A stretch of 7,776 bases of DNA. Origin: an uncultured Lachnospiraceae bacterium. Its GTDB lineage: Bacteria > Bacillota > Clostridia > Lachnospirales > Lachnospiraceae. The stretch is from assembly GCA_934351705.1 (NCBI GenBank), contig CAKRJK010000060.1, positions 1-7,776 of the forward strand. The letters are read 5' to 3'. Positions within the stretch are counted from its first letter, which is position 1, and each line of letters starts with the position of its first letter. The notes under the pieces are model-generated. The model was not told the origin of the DNA. It searched no databases and saw only the letters and a list, made by a program, of their open reading frames with translations. The translations under genes and the position numbers were made by a program. Of the stretch, positions 1 through 6,330 are shown in pieces.

Positions 1-2480
1 TCCGTTACCATTGCAACAAGGTTGACTTTTCCGTCATTCTCAGACGCAAGCACGATCACACCTTCGCCCAGCTTGTCCTTCAACTGATCGCCCAGATCAC
101 GCAGACCGTTCATATCGACACCTGCGACACTGGTTGCCAGCAGCTTGATTCCTTTGACTTCTGTTACCTGATCCATGACATCTCCGAGCGCCTCTTTTGC
201 TGCCTTGCTCTTTAAGGACTCGTTCTCGCTCTGCAATGCTTTCATCTCTGCCATCAAATGCTCTAATTTTTCTACCAGACCTGCCGGATTGGTCTTTACG
301 GTCTTGGCAGCTTCTTCTATCGTCTCTTCCAGCTTGTCGTAATATTCAAAAACACCCTCTGATGTCAGCGCCTCGACACGTCTGACACCTGCCGCAATAC
401 CGGATTCGGAAATAATCTTGAATACACTGATATTGGAAGTATTGTCTACGTGTGTTCCGCCGCAAAGCTCGGTTGAAAAATCGCCCATGCTTACCACGCG
501 TACGGTATCACCGTATTTCTCACCGAATAATGCCATTGCACCGCTCTTTTTCGCCTCATCCAGTGTCATGACTTTTGTCTCTACCGGAAGTGCTTCGGCA
601 ATCTTTTCATTTACGATGTTCTCTACTTTTGCAATCTCCTCGGCTGTCATTGCCGCAAAGTGGGAGAAGTCAAAACGGAGCCTGCCCTCATCCACATAAG
701 AACCGTGCTGTTCTACGTGTGTTCCGAGTACCTCACGGAGTGCTTTTTGCAGCAAGTGTGTTGCACTGTGGTTTCTTCTTGTCAGATTACGTTTTTTCTC
801 GTTGACACGCAGGGTAACGGTATCCCCTGCTTTGATCATTCCTTTTGTCATTTTTCCGACATGACCGATCTTTCCGCCGCGAAGCTGGATGGTATCCTCT
901 ACGCAAAACAGTCCGTCTGCCGTCTCAATGGTTCCGTTGTCTGCACACTGACCACCCATTGTCGCATAGAACGGAGTCTCCTCCACAATGATTGTTCCGA
1001 CCTCACCGTCAGACAACGCCTCTGTTAGCTCGGTTTCTGTGGTCAATACCGTAACCTTTGATTCATGTACTAAATGATCATATCCGACAAAACTTGAGGT
1101 AATCGCCGGATCGATCTCATCGTATACGGTAGCGTCCGCTCCCATATAGTTTGTCTCTTTTCTTGCACTGCGGGCTTTCTTTCTCTGCTCCTCCATACAT
1201 TTGGTAAAGCCTTCTTCGTCGATGGAAAAGCCTTTTTCCTCTAAGATTTCCTGTGTTAAATCTAACGGGAATCCATAGGTATCATATAATTTGAATGCAT
1301 GCTCGCCGGAAAGTACTTTGCTTCCTGCCGCAGTCATCTCCTGCTGCATTTCTTCAAGGATACTGAGTCCCTGATCGATCGTCTTATTGAATTTCTCTTC
1401 TTCCTGTGTTAAGACTTTTAAGATAAATTCTTTCTTTTCTTCTAACTCCGGGTATCCGTCTTTGCTCTCTGCAATGACTGTCTCGCTTAATTTTGCAAGG
1501 AATTTTCCTTCAATGCCGAGTAATCTTCCGTGACGTGCCGCACGACGGATAATGCGTCGAAGCACATAGCCTCTTCCCTCGTTACTTGGCATGATTCCGT
1601 CAGAAATCATAAAGGTTGCGGAACGGATATGATCGGTGATCAGACGGATTGATACATCATCCATCGCATCGGTCTGATAGGTTTTATTCGCAATCTCACA
1701 GATTTTATCGCGGATTGCTTTCATGGTATCAATGTCAAATACGGAATCCACATCCTGAACAACAACTGCCAGACGCTCTAATCCCATACCTGTATCAATA
1801 TTCTTGTTTGCAAGTTCTACATAATTGCCGTGTCCGTCGCCGTCAAACTGTGTAAACACGTTGTTCCATACTTCCATGAAACGGTCGCACTCACAGCCCA
1901 CCTTACAATCAGGACTTCCACAGCCGTACTTCTCTCCTCTGTCGTAATAAATCTCCGAACACGGACCGCAAGGACCTGCGCCATGCTCCCAGAAATTGTC
2001 ACACTCGCCGTTCTCATCACGATAAAAACGTGTGATCTTCTCTGCCGGCACACCGATTTCTTTTGTCCAGATCTCAAATGCTTCCTCGTCCTCGCCGTAG
2101 ATGGACGGATACAGACGCTCCGGCTCCATACCGATCACCTGGGTTAAAAACTCCCAGCTCCATGCGATCGCCTCATGTTTGAAATAATCTCCAAATGAGA
2201 AGTTTCCGAGCATCTCAAAGAAGGTAAGATGTCTTGCTGTCTTACCTACATTCTCAATGTCTCCTGTACGAATACATTTCTGACAGGTTGTCACACGTTT
2301 GCGTGGCGGTACCTCCTGTCCTGTAAAATAAGGTTTTAACGGTGCCATACCCGCATTGATCAAAAGCAGGCTGTTGTCGTTATGAGGCACCAGAGAAAAA
2401 CTGTTCATAGAAAGATGTCCCTTGCTCTCGAAAAATTCCAAATACATCTTTCTGAGTTCATTTACGCCATATTTTTTCAC
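1..2480 (-). CDS. alaS: Alanyl-tRNA synthetase, C-terminus cut by window edge
   Basis: Cytoplasmic class II aminoacyl-tRNA synthetase that charges tRNA-Ala with alanine. An open frame of 826 codons runs off the left edge. By comparison with the roughly 875-residue E. coli enzyme, about 50-60 residues of the C-Ala domain are missing. Seen in order: N-terminal catalytic core with TTCQKCIRTGDIENVGK (about 64-80), motif 2 region FFEMLGNFSFGDYF (about 87-100), GPCGPCSEIYYD (about 169-180) and motif 3 NIDTGMGLERL (about 227-237). The editing domain follows, with the zinc motif split as HSATH (H571, H575) and CGGTH (C673, H677); E. coli has the same spacing. A short charged helical linker then leads into the start of the C-Ala domain. 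A cysteine-rich insert (C187, C192, C196, C198) lies before motif 3. The start is GTG at 2480, with GGAGG eight bases upstream; no in-frame ATG precedes residue 12. It lies 21 bases after the small membrane protein gene and is probably co-transcribed with it. Confidence 0.97.
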   Translation of the reverse strand, partial: MKKYGVNELRKMYLEFFESKGHLSMNSFSLVPHNDNSLLLINAGMAPLKPYFTGQEVPPRKRVTTCQKCIRTGDIENVGKTARHLTFFEMLGNFSFGDYFKHEAIAWSWEFLTQVIGMEPERLYPSIYGEDEEAFEIWTKEIGVPAEKITRFYRDENGECDNFWEHGAGPCGPCSEIYYDRGEKYGCGSPDCKVGCECDRFMEVWNNVFTQFDGDGHGNYVELANKNIDTGMGLERLAVVVQDVDSVFDIDTMKAIRDKICEIANKTYQTDAMDDVSIRLITDHIRSATFMISDGIMPSNEGRGYVLRRIIRRAARHGRLLGIEGKFLAKLSETVIAESKDGYPELEEKKEFILKVLTQEEEKFNKTIDQGLSILEEMQQEMTAAGSKVLSGEHAFKLYDTYGFPLDLTQEILEEKGFSIDEEGFTKCMEEQRKKARSARKETNYMGADATVYDEIDPAITSSFVGYDHLVHESKVTVLTTETELTEALSDGEVGTIIVEETPFYATMGGQCADNGTIETADGLFCVEDTIQLRGGKIGHVGKMTKGMIKAGDTVTLRVNEKKRNLTRRNHSATHLLQKALREVLGTHVEQHGSYVDEGRLRFDFSHFAAMTAEEIAKVENIVNEKIAEALPVETKVMTLDEAKKSGAMALFGEKYGDTVRVVSMGDFSTELCGGTHVDNTSNISVFKIISESGIAAGVRRVEALTSEGVFEYYDKLEETIEEAAKTVKTNPAGLVEKLEHLMAEMKALQSENESLKSKAAKEALGDVMDQVTEVKGIKLLATSVAGVDMNGLRDLGDQLKDKLGEGVIVLASENDGKVNLVAMVT

Positions 2481-2488
2481 ACTAAATT

Positions 2489-2493
2489 CCTCC
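2489..2493 (-). promoter_or_regulatory. Ribosome binding site fixing the GTG start of alaS
   Basis: The minus strand reads GGAGG followed by eight bases and then GTG AAA AAA TAT GGC. This strong Shine-Dalgarno match, together with the normal N-terminal alignment of AlaRS from this point (about 7 residues longer than E. coli by the zinc-site offset), decides for the GTG start. The nearest ATG triplets just downstream are out of frame. Confidence 0.85.
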
Positions 2494-2501
2494 AAAATTC
2501 A

Positions 2502-2648
2502 TTACTCTTTTGTCTCTTCTGCCAAAGCAGCATCTTTTGCATCCTTGCGGTCACGCAATTTTTTACCTGTAAATACTCCTGCAACGGCAAGTGCCGCCAA
2601 GATCACCGCAATTACTACATATTGTATTAAGCTCGCTAAAAATGCCAT
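2502..2648 (-). CDS. Small single-span membrane protein, 48 residues, unknown function
   Basis: A short gene easily missed by length cut-offs. It starts with ATG, has GGAGGG (2655-2660) six bases upstream, and ends in tandem stops TAA TGA. The product begins MAFLASLIQYVVIAVILAAL. Residues about 3-27 form one continuous hydrophobic span. A basic KKLRDRK stretch (about 29-35) follows, then an Ala/Asp/Glu/Lys tail ending ETKE. The basic flank after the span suggests N-out, C-in topology by the positive-inside rule; there is no signal peptidase site I can recognise. It sits 21 bases upstream of alaS and directly downstream of a good promoter, so it is the first gene of a probable two-gene transcript. 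I do not recognise the family. The start signal, codon pattern and clean membrane architecture support a real gene; function is unknown. Confidence 0.8.
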   Translation of the reverse strand: MAFLASLIQYVVIAVILAALAVAGVFTGKKLRDRKDAKDAALAEETKE

Positions 2649-2677
2649 AGATATCCCTCCATTTTTCACTTCTTTTT

Positions 2678-2706
2678 ATCATAGCATAGGAAAACTCTTA
2701 TTTCAA
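2678..2706 (-). promoter_or_regulatory. Predicted sigma-A promoter for the small membrane protein gene and alaS
   Basis: On the minus strand a -35 box TTGAAA (2701-2706) and a -10 box TATGAT (2678-2683) are separated by exactly 17 bases. TGC immediately precedes the -10 box, giving an extended -10. Each hexamer matches the consensus at five of six positions. The -35 box overlaps the last two codons of rnhA (Leu-Lys) and its stop codon lies in the spacer. Transcription should start near 2671, leaving a leader of only about 20 bases before the small gene, too short for a T-box or other leader riboswitch. This is a pattern-based prediction. Confidence 0.65.
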
Positions 2707-3216
2707 GATGTCGCCCATCCCAATTTGCGTATTTTCTGCTACGGATAACTCGGTGTCCTCCAGAAGATTCCCTCCGTCCGCCGCTGTGGTCGCAAGCGTG
2801 TCACACCGTTCATTTTCGGGATGGCCGTCATGTCCTTTTACCCACACGAATCTGACTTTGTGCGGCTCCATGACCTTTAATAAATATTTCCATAAATCTA
2901 CATTTTTTACCGGCTTTTTGTCTGCTTTTTTCCAGCCGCGTTTGATCCAGCCCTCGATCCAGTTCTGGTTAAACGCGTCCACCACATATTTTGAGTCTGA
3001 GTAGAGCGTTACCTCACATGGTTTTGTCAACGCCTCCAGTCCCCGGATTGCCGCCATGAGTTCCATCCGGTTATTGGTCGTTTTTTTGTATCCCGCAGAC
3101 AATTCTCTCTCATGCAGCACGCCTTTGCTGTCCACAAACTGTAAGACTGCACCGTAACCGCCCGGTCCGTCCGGATTTCCTCTCGCTGCTCCGTCTGTAT
3201 AAATCGTTACTTGCAT
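2698..3216 (-). CDS. rnhA: Ribonuclease HI
   Basis: Endonuclease that cuts the RNA strand of RNA-DNA hybrids, acting in the cytoplasm in removal of primers and R-loops. The 172-residue product carries the full RNase H active site: D8 in [17 protein letters not shown]52 in [10 protein letters not shown]74 in [12 protein letters not shown]129 in [14 protein letters not shown], and D139. The basic handle region [17 protein letters not shown] (about 89-105) typical of the E. coli-type enzyme is present. The protein is about 17 residues longer than the 155-residue E. coli enzyme, the extra being an acidic C-terminal tail after about residue 150. The ATG start has GAGGG (3223-3227) six bases upstream. 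It follows the MBL-fold gene by 33 bases and could be read from the upstream operon; no strong promoter of its own is evident. Confidence 0.97.
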   Translation of the reverse strand: MQVTIYTDGAARGNPDGPGGYGAVLQFVDSKGVLHERELSAGYKKTTNNRMELMAAIRGLEALTKPCEVTLYSDSKYVVDAFNQNWIEGWIKRGWKKADKKPVKNVDLWKYLLKVMEPHKVRFVWVKGHDGHPENERCDTLATTAADGGNLLEDTELSVAENTQIGMGDILK

Positions 3217-3249
3217 AGTATTCCCTCGCTCACTTTATAAAATCAATTC

Positions 3250-3268
3250 TCAGATATCAAATATCTGA
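3250..3268 (-). repeat. Perfect 8-bp inverted repeat overlapping the stop of the MBL-fold gene
   Basis: TCAGATAT (3250-3257) and ATATCTGA (3261-3268) are perfect arms around a three-base loop. The repeat includes the TGA stop and the last codons of the MBL-fold gene. In RNA it would form a short AU-rich hairpin. The following minus-strand sequence is only partly T-rich (GAATTGATTTT), so it is at best a weak terminator or a processing/stability element between this gene and rnhA. Chance origin is possible. Confidence 0.4.
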
Positions 3269-4020
3269 TTCTCGTGTGTAATCTCAACAACCTTATCCGC
3301 CAGTTCTTTTTCTCCGCTGTCAATCAATTTCCATTTGTACTGAGGAATCAGTTCATAGTGTCCCCACATATGCATCGGAAAGATTTTTGCGGCATTGATA
3401 TGATGGATAAAATAATCCATTCCGTTTTTGTAACCGTCTTCCAATCTCGGATCTAAAACGACAAAGGCGGCATCCAACGTAACCTCTTTTAAAGGCTCCA
3501 GCTCTTTGCGGAACTCATCACGCATTTTCCTGCGGTATTCTTCGTCTTTTTTATCGCCCTTTCGCTCCACCCAGCACCAGTCGTTCAAATCACCCGCGTG
3601 AAAAATCGTGTTTCCTTTGCACCTGACTAAAAATGATACTCCGGTATCTGTCGAGCCGAGCGCTTTGACCTCAAGCATTCCATCCTCAAAACAGCTTTCC
3701 GGCCGCATGGTGATCATCCGCTCTTTGACCTGATAGTCAATGCCGTTTCTCTCCAGATACTTTTGATTAAAACGCATATCATTTCCAAGAAAAAATATCA
3801 TATCGGGATATTCCATTCCCCACTTGAGGGATTCCAGCCAGAAGTGATCCCTGTGTCCGTGGCTTGCAAAAATATAGCATTTCCGATACTTTGAAAAATC
3901 GGGAAGGGTTCCTTCAAACTGTACCTCCGGTGTCTTTCTTTTGTCAAAATAATCAAATAGCAGCAAAGTGTCCTCAATCTCCACCGCAAAACAACTGTGC
4001 ATAATATAAATAATTCTCAT
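3250..4020 (-). CDS. MBL-fold metallo-hydrolase, substrate unknown
   Basis: A 256-residue soluble protein of the metallo-beta-lactamase superfamily, resembling the short UlaG/YtkL-like hydrolases. It opens with a strand and an early histidine (IIYIMHSCFAVEI, H8), then the signature HGHRDH (H54, H56, D58, H59). Next come GSTDTGVSFLV (about 122-132), IFHAGDLNDW (H141, D144) and FPMHMWGHYE (H217). The bridging aspartate would be D144 and the last ligand H217. Where many superfamily members have a GHT motif 3, this protein has GST. There is no signal peptide or membrane span, so it should act in the cytoplasm. Its ATG overlaps the stop of the upstream deaminase gene (ATGA) and has only a weak GAAG upstream, pointing to translational coupling. 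Linkage to a nucleoside deaminase and phosphorylase suggests a nucleotide-related substrate, but that is inference from context alone. The fold call is secure, the reaction is not. Confidence 0.88.
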   Translation of the reverse strand: MRIIYIMHSCFAVEIEDTLLLFDYFDKRKTPEVQFEGTLPDFSKYRKCYIFASHGHRDHFWLESLKWGMEYPDMIFFLGNDMRFNQKYLERNGIDYQVKERMITMRPESCFEDGMLEVKALGSTDTGVSFLVRCKGNTIFHAGDLNDWCWVERKGDKKDEEYRRKMRDEFRKELEPLKEVTLDAAFVVLDPRLEDGYKNGMDYFIHHINAAKIFPMHMWGHYELIPQYKWKLIDSGEKELADKVVEITHENQIFDI

Positions 4021-5318
4021 CGCATCTTCTTTACAATCTCATTGGCTTTCGCATAGATTTCCTGCGGCGATACACCAATCTGATATTCTCCGTCCTCATA
4101 TAATATTTTGCCGTTGACCATCGTCAATTTTACATTCTGCTTACTTCCGCTGTAAACCAGATTTTTGGTGAGATGGTTGATCGGCTGCATATTCGGCTGC
4201 CATAGATCGATCATCATCAAATCCGCCTTTTTGCCGACTGCAAGCCTGTCACAATCCTCTAAGCCCATTGCGATCGCTCCTCCGGTCGTTGCCATATACA
4301 AGACATCCTCCGCATCCATCACGGACGCGTCCTCCTCGCGCAGCTTCGCAAGACCTGTGACCAGAAACATCTCACGAAACATATCCAGACAATTATTGCT
4401 CGCCGCCCCGTCTGTGCCGATTGCAATATTAACGCCCTTTTTCTGCATTTCCGAAAGCGGTGCGATTCCGCTTGCCAGCTTGACATTAGAACCCGGATTT
4501 GTGATGACGGAGACACCATTTTTTGCATAGATATCAATGTCTTTTTCATCAAACCAGACACAGTGAAAACCTCCGCCGCCGTACTGGTACATTCCCATCT
4601 TCTCATATAACTGTGCCGGACTGACACCGTACCGTCCTTTGCATTCTTCCACTTCTTTCCTGGTTTCGGCAATATGCGTATACATTGGGGCTTTGTATTT
4701 TTGCACCAACGCCGCAACTCCATCCAGCAGCTTTTTATCCGTCGTATATTCCGCGTGAAATCCCAGCTTATAGCTGCAAAGCTCATGATATTGGTTATAT
4801 TGCAGATATTGTTCCTCCAACTCCTCCAATGAAGAGGTGAAATTATTTAATCCGCTCACCTGTACCGTGCGAAAACCGCAGTCGATTCCCGCCTGTATCA
4901 CCTCTCTCGGATAAATATACATATCAAACATTGCAGTAATTCCGCTTGTCAGATATTCCATAATTGCAAGTTTTGCAAGCCAATAGGCATCCTCGCCCTT
5001 TAACCTGGCTTCGTTTGGAAAAACCTGTTGATTTAACCAATCCTGCAGGGGCATATCATCTGCCTTAGAGCGCAAAAAGGTCATCGCGGAATGTGTGTGT
5101 GCGTTTTTGAATCCCGGCAGCAGCAGATTTCCGTCGGCATCGATTTCTCTCTCCCACACGATAATATCCTGCTCTCTTTGGCACACATCTGCAATGTCCT
5201 CACCGTCGCCGATATAACAGATCGTATTGCCCTTTACCCAAAGTTCGCCCTCTATAATTTGAAACTTATTTTTTTCATCCAATGTCAGAATTTTTGCATT
5301 ATAAAAACGAACATTCAT
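4017..5318 (-). CDS. mtaD: 5-methylthioadenosine/S-adenosylhomocysteine deaminase family amidohydrolase
   Basis: Cytoplasmic metal-dependent deaminase of the amidohydrolase superfamily. It is expected to convert the 6-amino group of adenosine-type nucleosides (adenosine, 5'-methylthioadenosine or S-adenosylhomocysteine) to a 6-oxo group. Numbered from the chosen start (433 residues), the TIM-barrel site shows NAHTHSAM (H74, H76), FHAEY (H188), THIAET (H215, E218), GFHCVW (H252) and GTDGAASNN (D303). H74, H76, H215 and D303 are the expected metal ligands, E218 and H252 the catalytic pair. An N-terminal beta-sandwich half (NAKILTLDE) and a C-terminal KKADLMMID segment flank the barrel, as in cytosine-deaminase-like enzymes. 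An in-frame ATG at 5360 would add 14 residues but overlap the upstream gene by 38 bases and lacks a good binding site. The ATG at 5318 has AGGTGA just upstream, so I prefer it. Exact nucleoside specificity cannot be read from sequence. Confidence 0.88.
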   Translation of the reverse strand: MNVRFYNAKILTLDEKNKFQIIEGELWVKGNTICYIGDGEDIADVCQREQDIIVWEREIDADGNLLLPGFKNAHTHSAMTFLRSKADDMPLQDWLNQQVFPNEARLKGEDAYWLAKLAIMEYLTSGITAMFDMYIYPREVIQAGIDCGFRTVQVSGLNNFTSSLEELEEQYLQYNQYHELCSYKLGFHAEYTTDKKLLDGVAALVQKYKAPMYTHIAETRKEVEECKGRYGVSPAQLYEKMGMYQYGGGGFHCVWFDEKDIDIYAKNGVSVITNPGSNVKLASGIAPLSEMQKKGVNIAIGTDGAASNNCLDMFREMFLVTGLAKLREEDASVMDAEDVLYMATTGGAIAMGLEDCDRLAVGKKADLMMIDLWQPNMQPINHLTKNLVYSGSKQNVKLTMVNGKILYEDGEYQIGVSPQEIYAKANEIVKKMR

Positions 5319-5322
5319 CTTA

Positions 5323-5328
5323 TCACCT
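5323..5328 (-). promoter_or_regulatory. Ribosome binding site deciding the deaminase start, overlapping the upstream stop codon
   Basis: The minus strand reads AGGTGA, then TAAG, then ATG AAC GTT. AGGTGAT matches the anti-Shine-Dalgarno complement. Its TGA is the stop codon of the purine-nucleoside phosphorylase gene. This arrangement makes the ATG at 5318 the likely start and suggests coupled translation of the two genes. Confidence 0.7.
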
Positions 5329-6159
5329 GATTTCCCCATACAGTGCAACAATTGACTCATGCAGCAGTCTGCGAATCATCGGTGCGACTCTTGCCGCCGT
5401 TTCCTGCACCTCAACATGGGAAAGAGGAACCTCGGACATGCCTGCCGCAAGATTTGTGATACAGGAGATTCCGCAAATTTTCATTCCCATATGGTTTGCC
5501 GCGATTGCCTCACATGCGGTACTCATTCCCACCGCAGAGGCACCTAATAATTTCGCCGCACGCACTTCTGCCGGTGATTCGTAATTCGGTCCCTTAAACT
5601 GGCAGTAAATGCCCTCTTTTAAATCAATACCGATCTCTTTTGCTTTCTTTCTGATAATCTCCTGCAAATCTTCATCATAGATACGGCTCATATCCGGAAA
5701 TCTTGTTCCCAACTCACTGATATTTTGTCCGATCAGCGGAGATTCGACAAACATGGACAACTGATCGGTGATCAGCATTAAATCCCCCGCATGGAATCCG
5801 TCACCGCAGCCGCCTGCCGCATTGGTCAGAAACAATATCTTAGCTCCTAACATTTTCATCAATCTGGTTGGCAGTACGACATCCTGCATGGAATAGCCTT
5901 CATAATAATGAACTCTTCCGTTCATAATGACAATCGGAACCTCTCCCATATATCCGAACAAAAATTCACCTGCGTGTCCCTCCACGGTCGATACCGGAAA
6001 GCCTTCGATCTCATGGTAGTCAATTCTCTCTGTAATCCGAAATTCGTCTGTATATTGTCCAAACCCCGAACCGAGGATTAAAGCCACCTCCGGCTGAAAG
6101 TCTGTTTTCTCTCTGATACAGTCATAGCACCTCTGTAATTTTTCGTAGATTGCATTCAC
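5323..6159 (-). CDS. punA: Purine-nucleoside phosphorylase, trimeric type
   Basis: Cytoplasmic enzyme that phosphorolyses inosine and guanosine (and deoxy forms) to the free base and (deoxy)ribose-1-phosphate. The 278-residue product has the family motifs in order: phosphate loop ILGSGFG (about 28-34), H62, GRVHYYEGY (R82, H84, Y86), LTNAAGG (about 111-117), GPNYESPAE (E194), VGMST (M212, S213) and ITNLAAG (N236), then LSHVEV with H248. E194 and N236 correspond to the residues that select 6-oxopurines in the human enzyme. H248 corresponds to the histidine that contacts the 5'-hydroxyl, which argues against a methylthio-nucleoside phosphorylase. The start is GTG at 6159 with GGGAGGG (6167-6173) seven bases upstream; the ATG four bases further is out of frame. 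It is the first gene of the operon, four bases ahead of the deaminase gene, so deamination and phosphorolysis can run in sequence. Confidence 0.95.
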   Translation of the reverse strand: MNAIYEKLQRCYDCIREKTDFQPEVALILGSGFGQYTDEFRITERIDYHEIEGFPVSTVEGHAGEFLFGYMGEVPIVIMNGRVHYYEGYSMQDVVLPTRLMKMLGAKILFLTNAAGGCGDGFHAGDLMLITDQLSMFVESPLIGQNISELGTRFPDMSRIYDEDLQEIIRKKAKEIGIDLKEGIYCQFKGPNYESPAEVRAAKLLGASAVGMSTACEAIAANHMGMKICGISCITNLAAGMSEVPLSHVEVQETAARVAPMIRRLLHESIVALYGEIR

Positions 6160-6196
6160 TCCGATTCCCTCCCTGTTTCCGTTTTTCTTAGCCTTT

Positions 6197-6225
6197 ATTG
6201 TAGCATAGCCGCTTTCTTTTGACCA
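6197..6225 (-). promoter_or_regulatory. Predicted promoter of the phosphorylase-deaminase operon
   Basis: On the minus strand TGGTCA (6220-6225) stands 17 bases from TACAAT (6197-6202), which is preceded by TGC as an extended -10. The -35 box matches only four of six consensus positions, which the extended -10 may offset. Transcription would begin near 6190, giving a leader of about 30 bases. No riboswitch fits in that leader. Confidence 0.6.
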
Positions 6226-6253
6226 TTTCTTTTTTCTTCTTATAAAATTTGGC

Positions 6254-6282
6254 TTGCCCTATGGCACAAAACACTTTATAAT
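6254..6282 (+). promoter_or_regulatory. Predicted promoter of the NCS2 permease gene
   Basis: TTGCCC (6254-6259) and a perfect TATAAT (6277-6282) are separated by 17 bases. Transcription would start near 6289-6291, about 40 bases before the start codon. The leader ends in a strong binding site AGGAGGAG (6316-6323) seven bases from the ATG. The leader is too short for a known purine riboswitch. Confidence 0.7.
6255..6266. repeat. Short palindrome overlapping the permease -35 box
   Basis: TGCC and GGCA form perfect four-base arms around CTAT. The element covers the end of the -35 hexamer and the first bases of the spacer of the permease promoter, a position where a repressor dimer could block polymerase. 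The arms are short and the match could be chance; I know of no named regulator with this site. Confidence 0.25.
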
Positions 6283-6330
6283 CTACTATGGTAAAAAAAT
6301 ATTAACAACATACATAGGAGGAGTTTATCC

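Noticed and set aside
418..1028. Plus-strand open frames antisense to alaS
   Set aside because: They overlap the conserved editing domain of AlaRS on the opposite strand, lack ribosome binding sites, and show no protein motifs.
1..2480. Frameshift or pseudogene in alaS because no single complete open frame is bounded in the window
   Set aside because: The frame reads through without interruption as AlaRS in every segment I translated. It lacks a stop only because the gene leaves the window, and it starts with GTG rather than ATG.
3234..3260. Possible promoter for rnhA (TTGATA, then TATAAA on the minus strand)
   Set aside because: The spacer is only 15 bases, and the -35 match falls inside the AT-rich hairpin. 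Read-through from the upstream operon is at least as likely.
4319..4786. A 155-codon minus-strand open frame inside the deaminase gene
   Set aside because: It lies wholly within the well-supported amidohydrolase gene in another frame, has no recognisable domain, and its composition (many Arg, Trp, Cys) is typical of a frame-shifted shadow.
5319..5360. Longer deaminase start at the in-frame ATG at 5360
   Set aside because: It would overlap the phosphorylase gene by 38 bases, lacks a good binding site, and adds 14 residues unlike the family N-terminus. The ATG at 5318 follows a good Shine-Dalgarno sequence.
5323..6159. Phosphorylase as a 5'-methylthioinosine or methylthioadenosine phosphorylase
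   Set aside because: GPNYES with E194, ITN with N236 and the H248 position match 6-oxopurine nucleoside phosphorylases that bind a 5'-hydroxyl. The alternative is kept only as a question in the findings.
6160..6330. Purine or xanthine riboswitch upstream of the phosphorylase or permease
   Set aside because: The predicted leaders are about 30 and 40 bases, shorter than any purine-sensing aptamer, and no conserved loop sequences are present.
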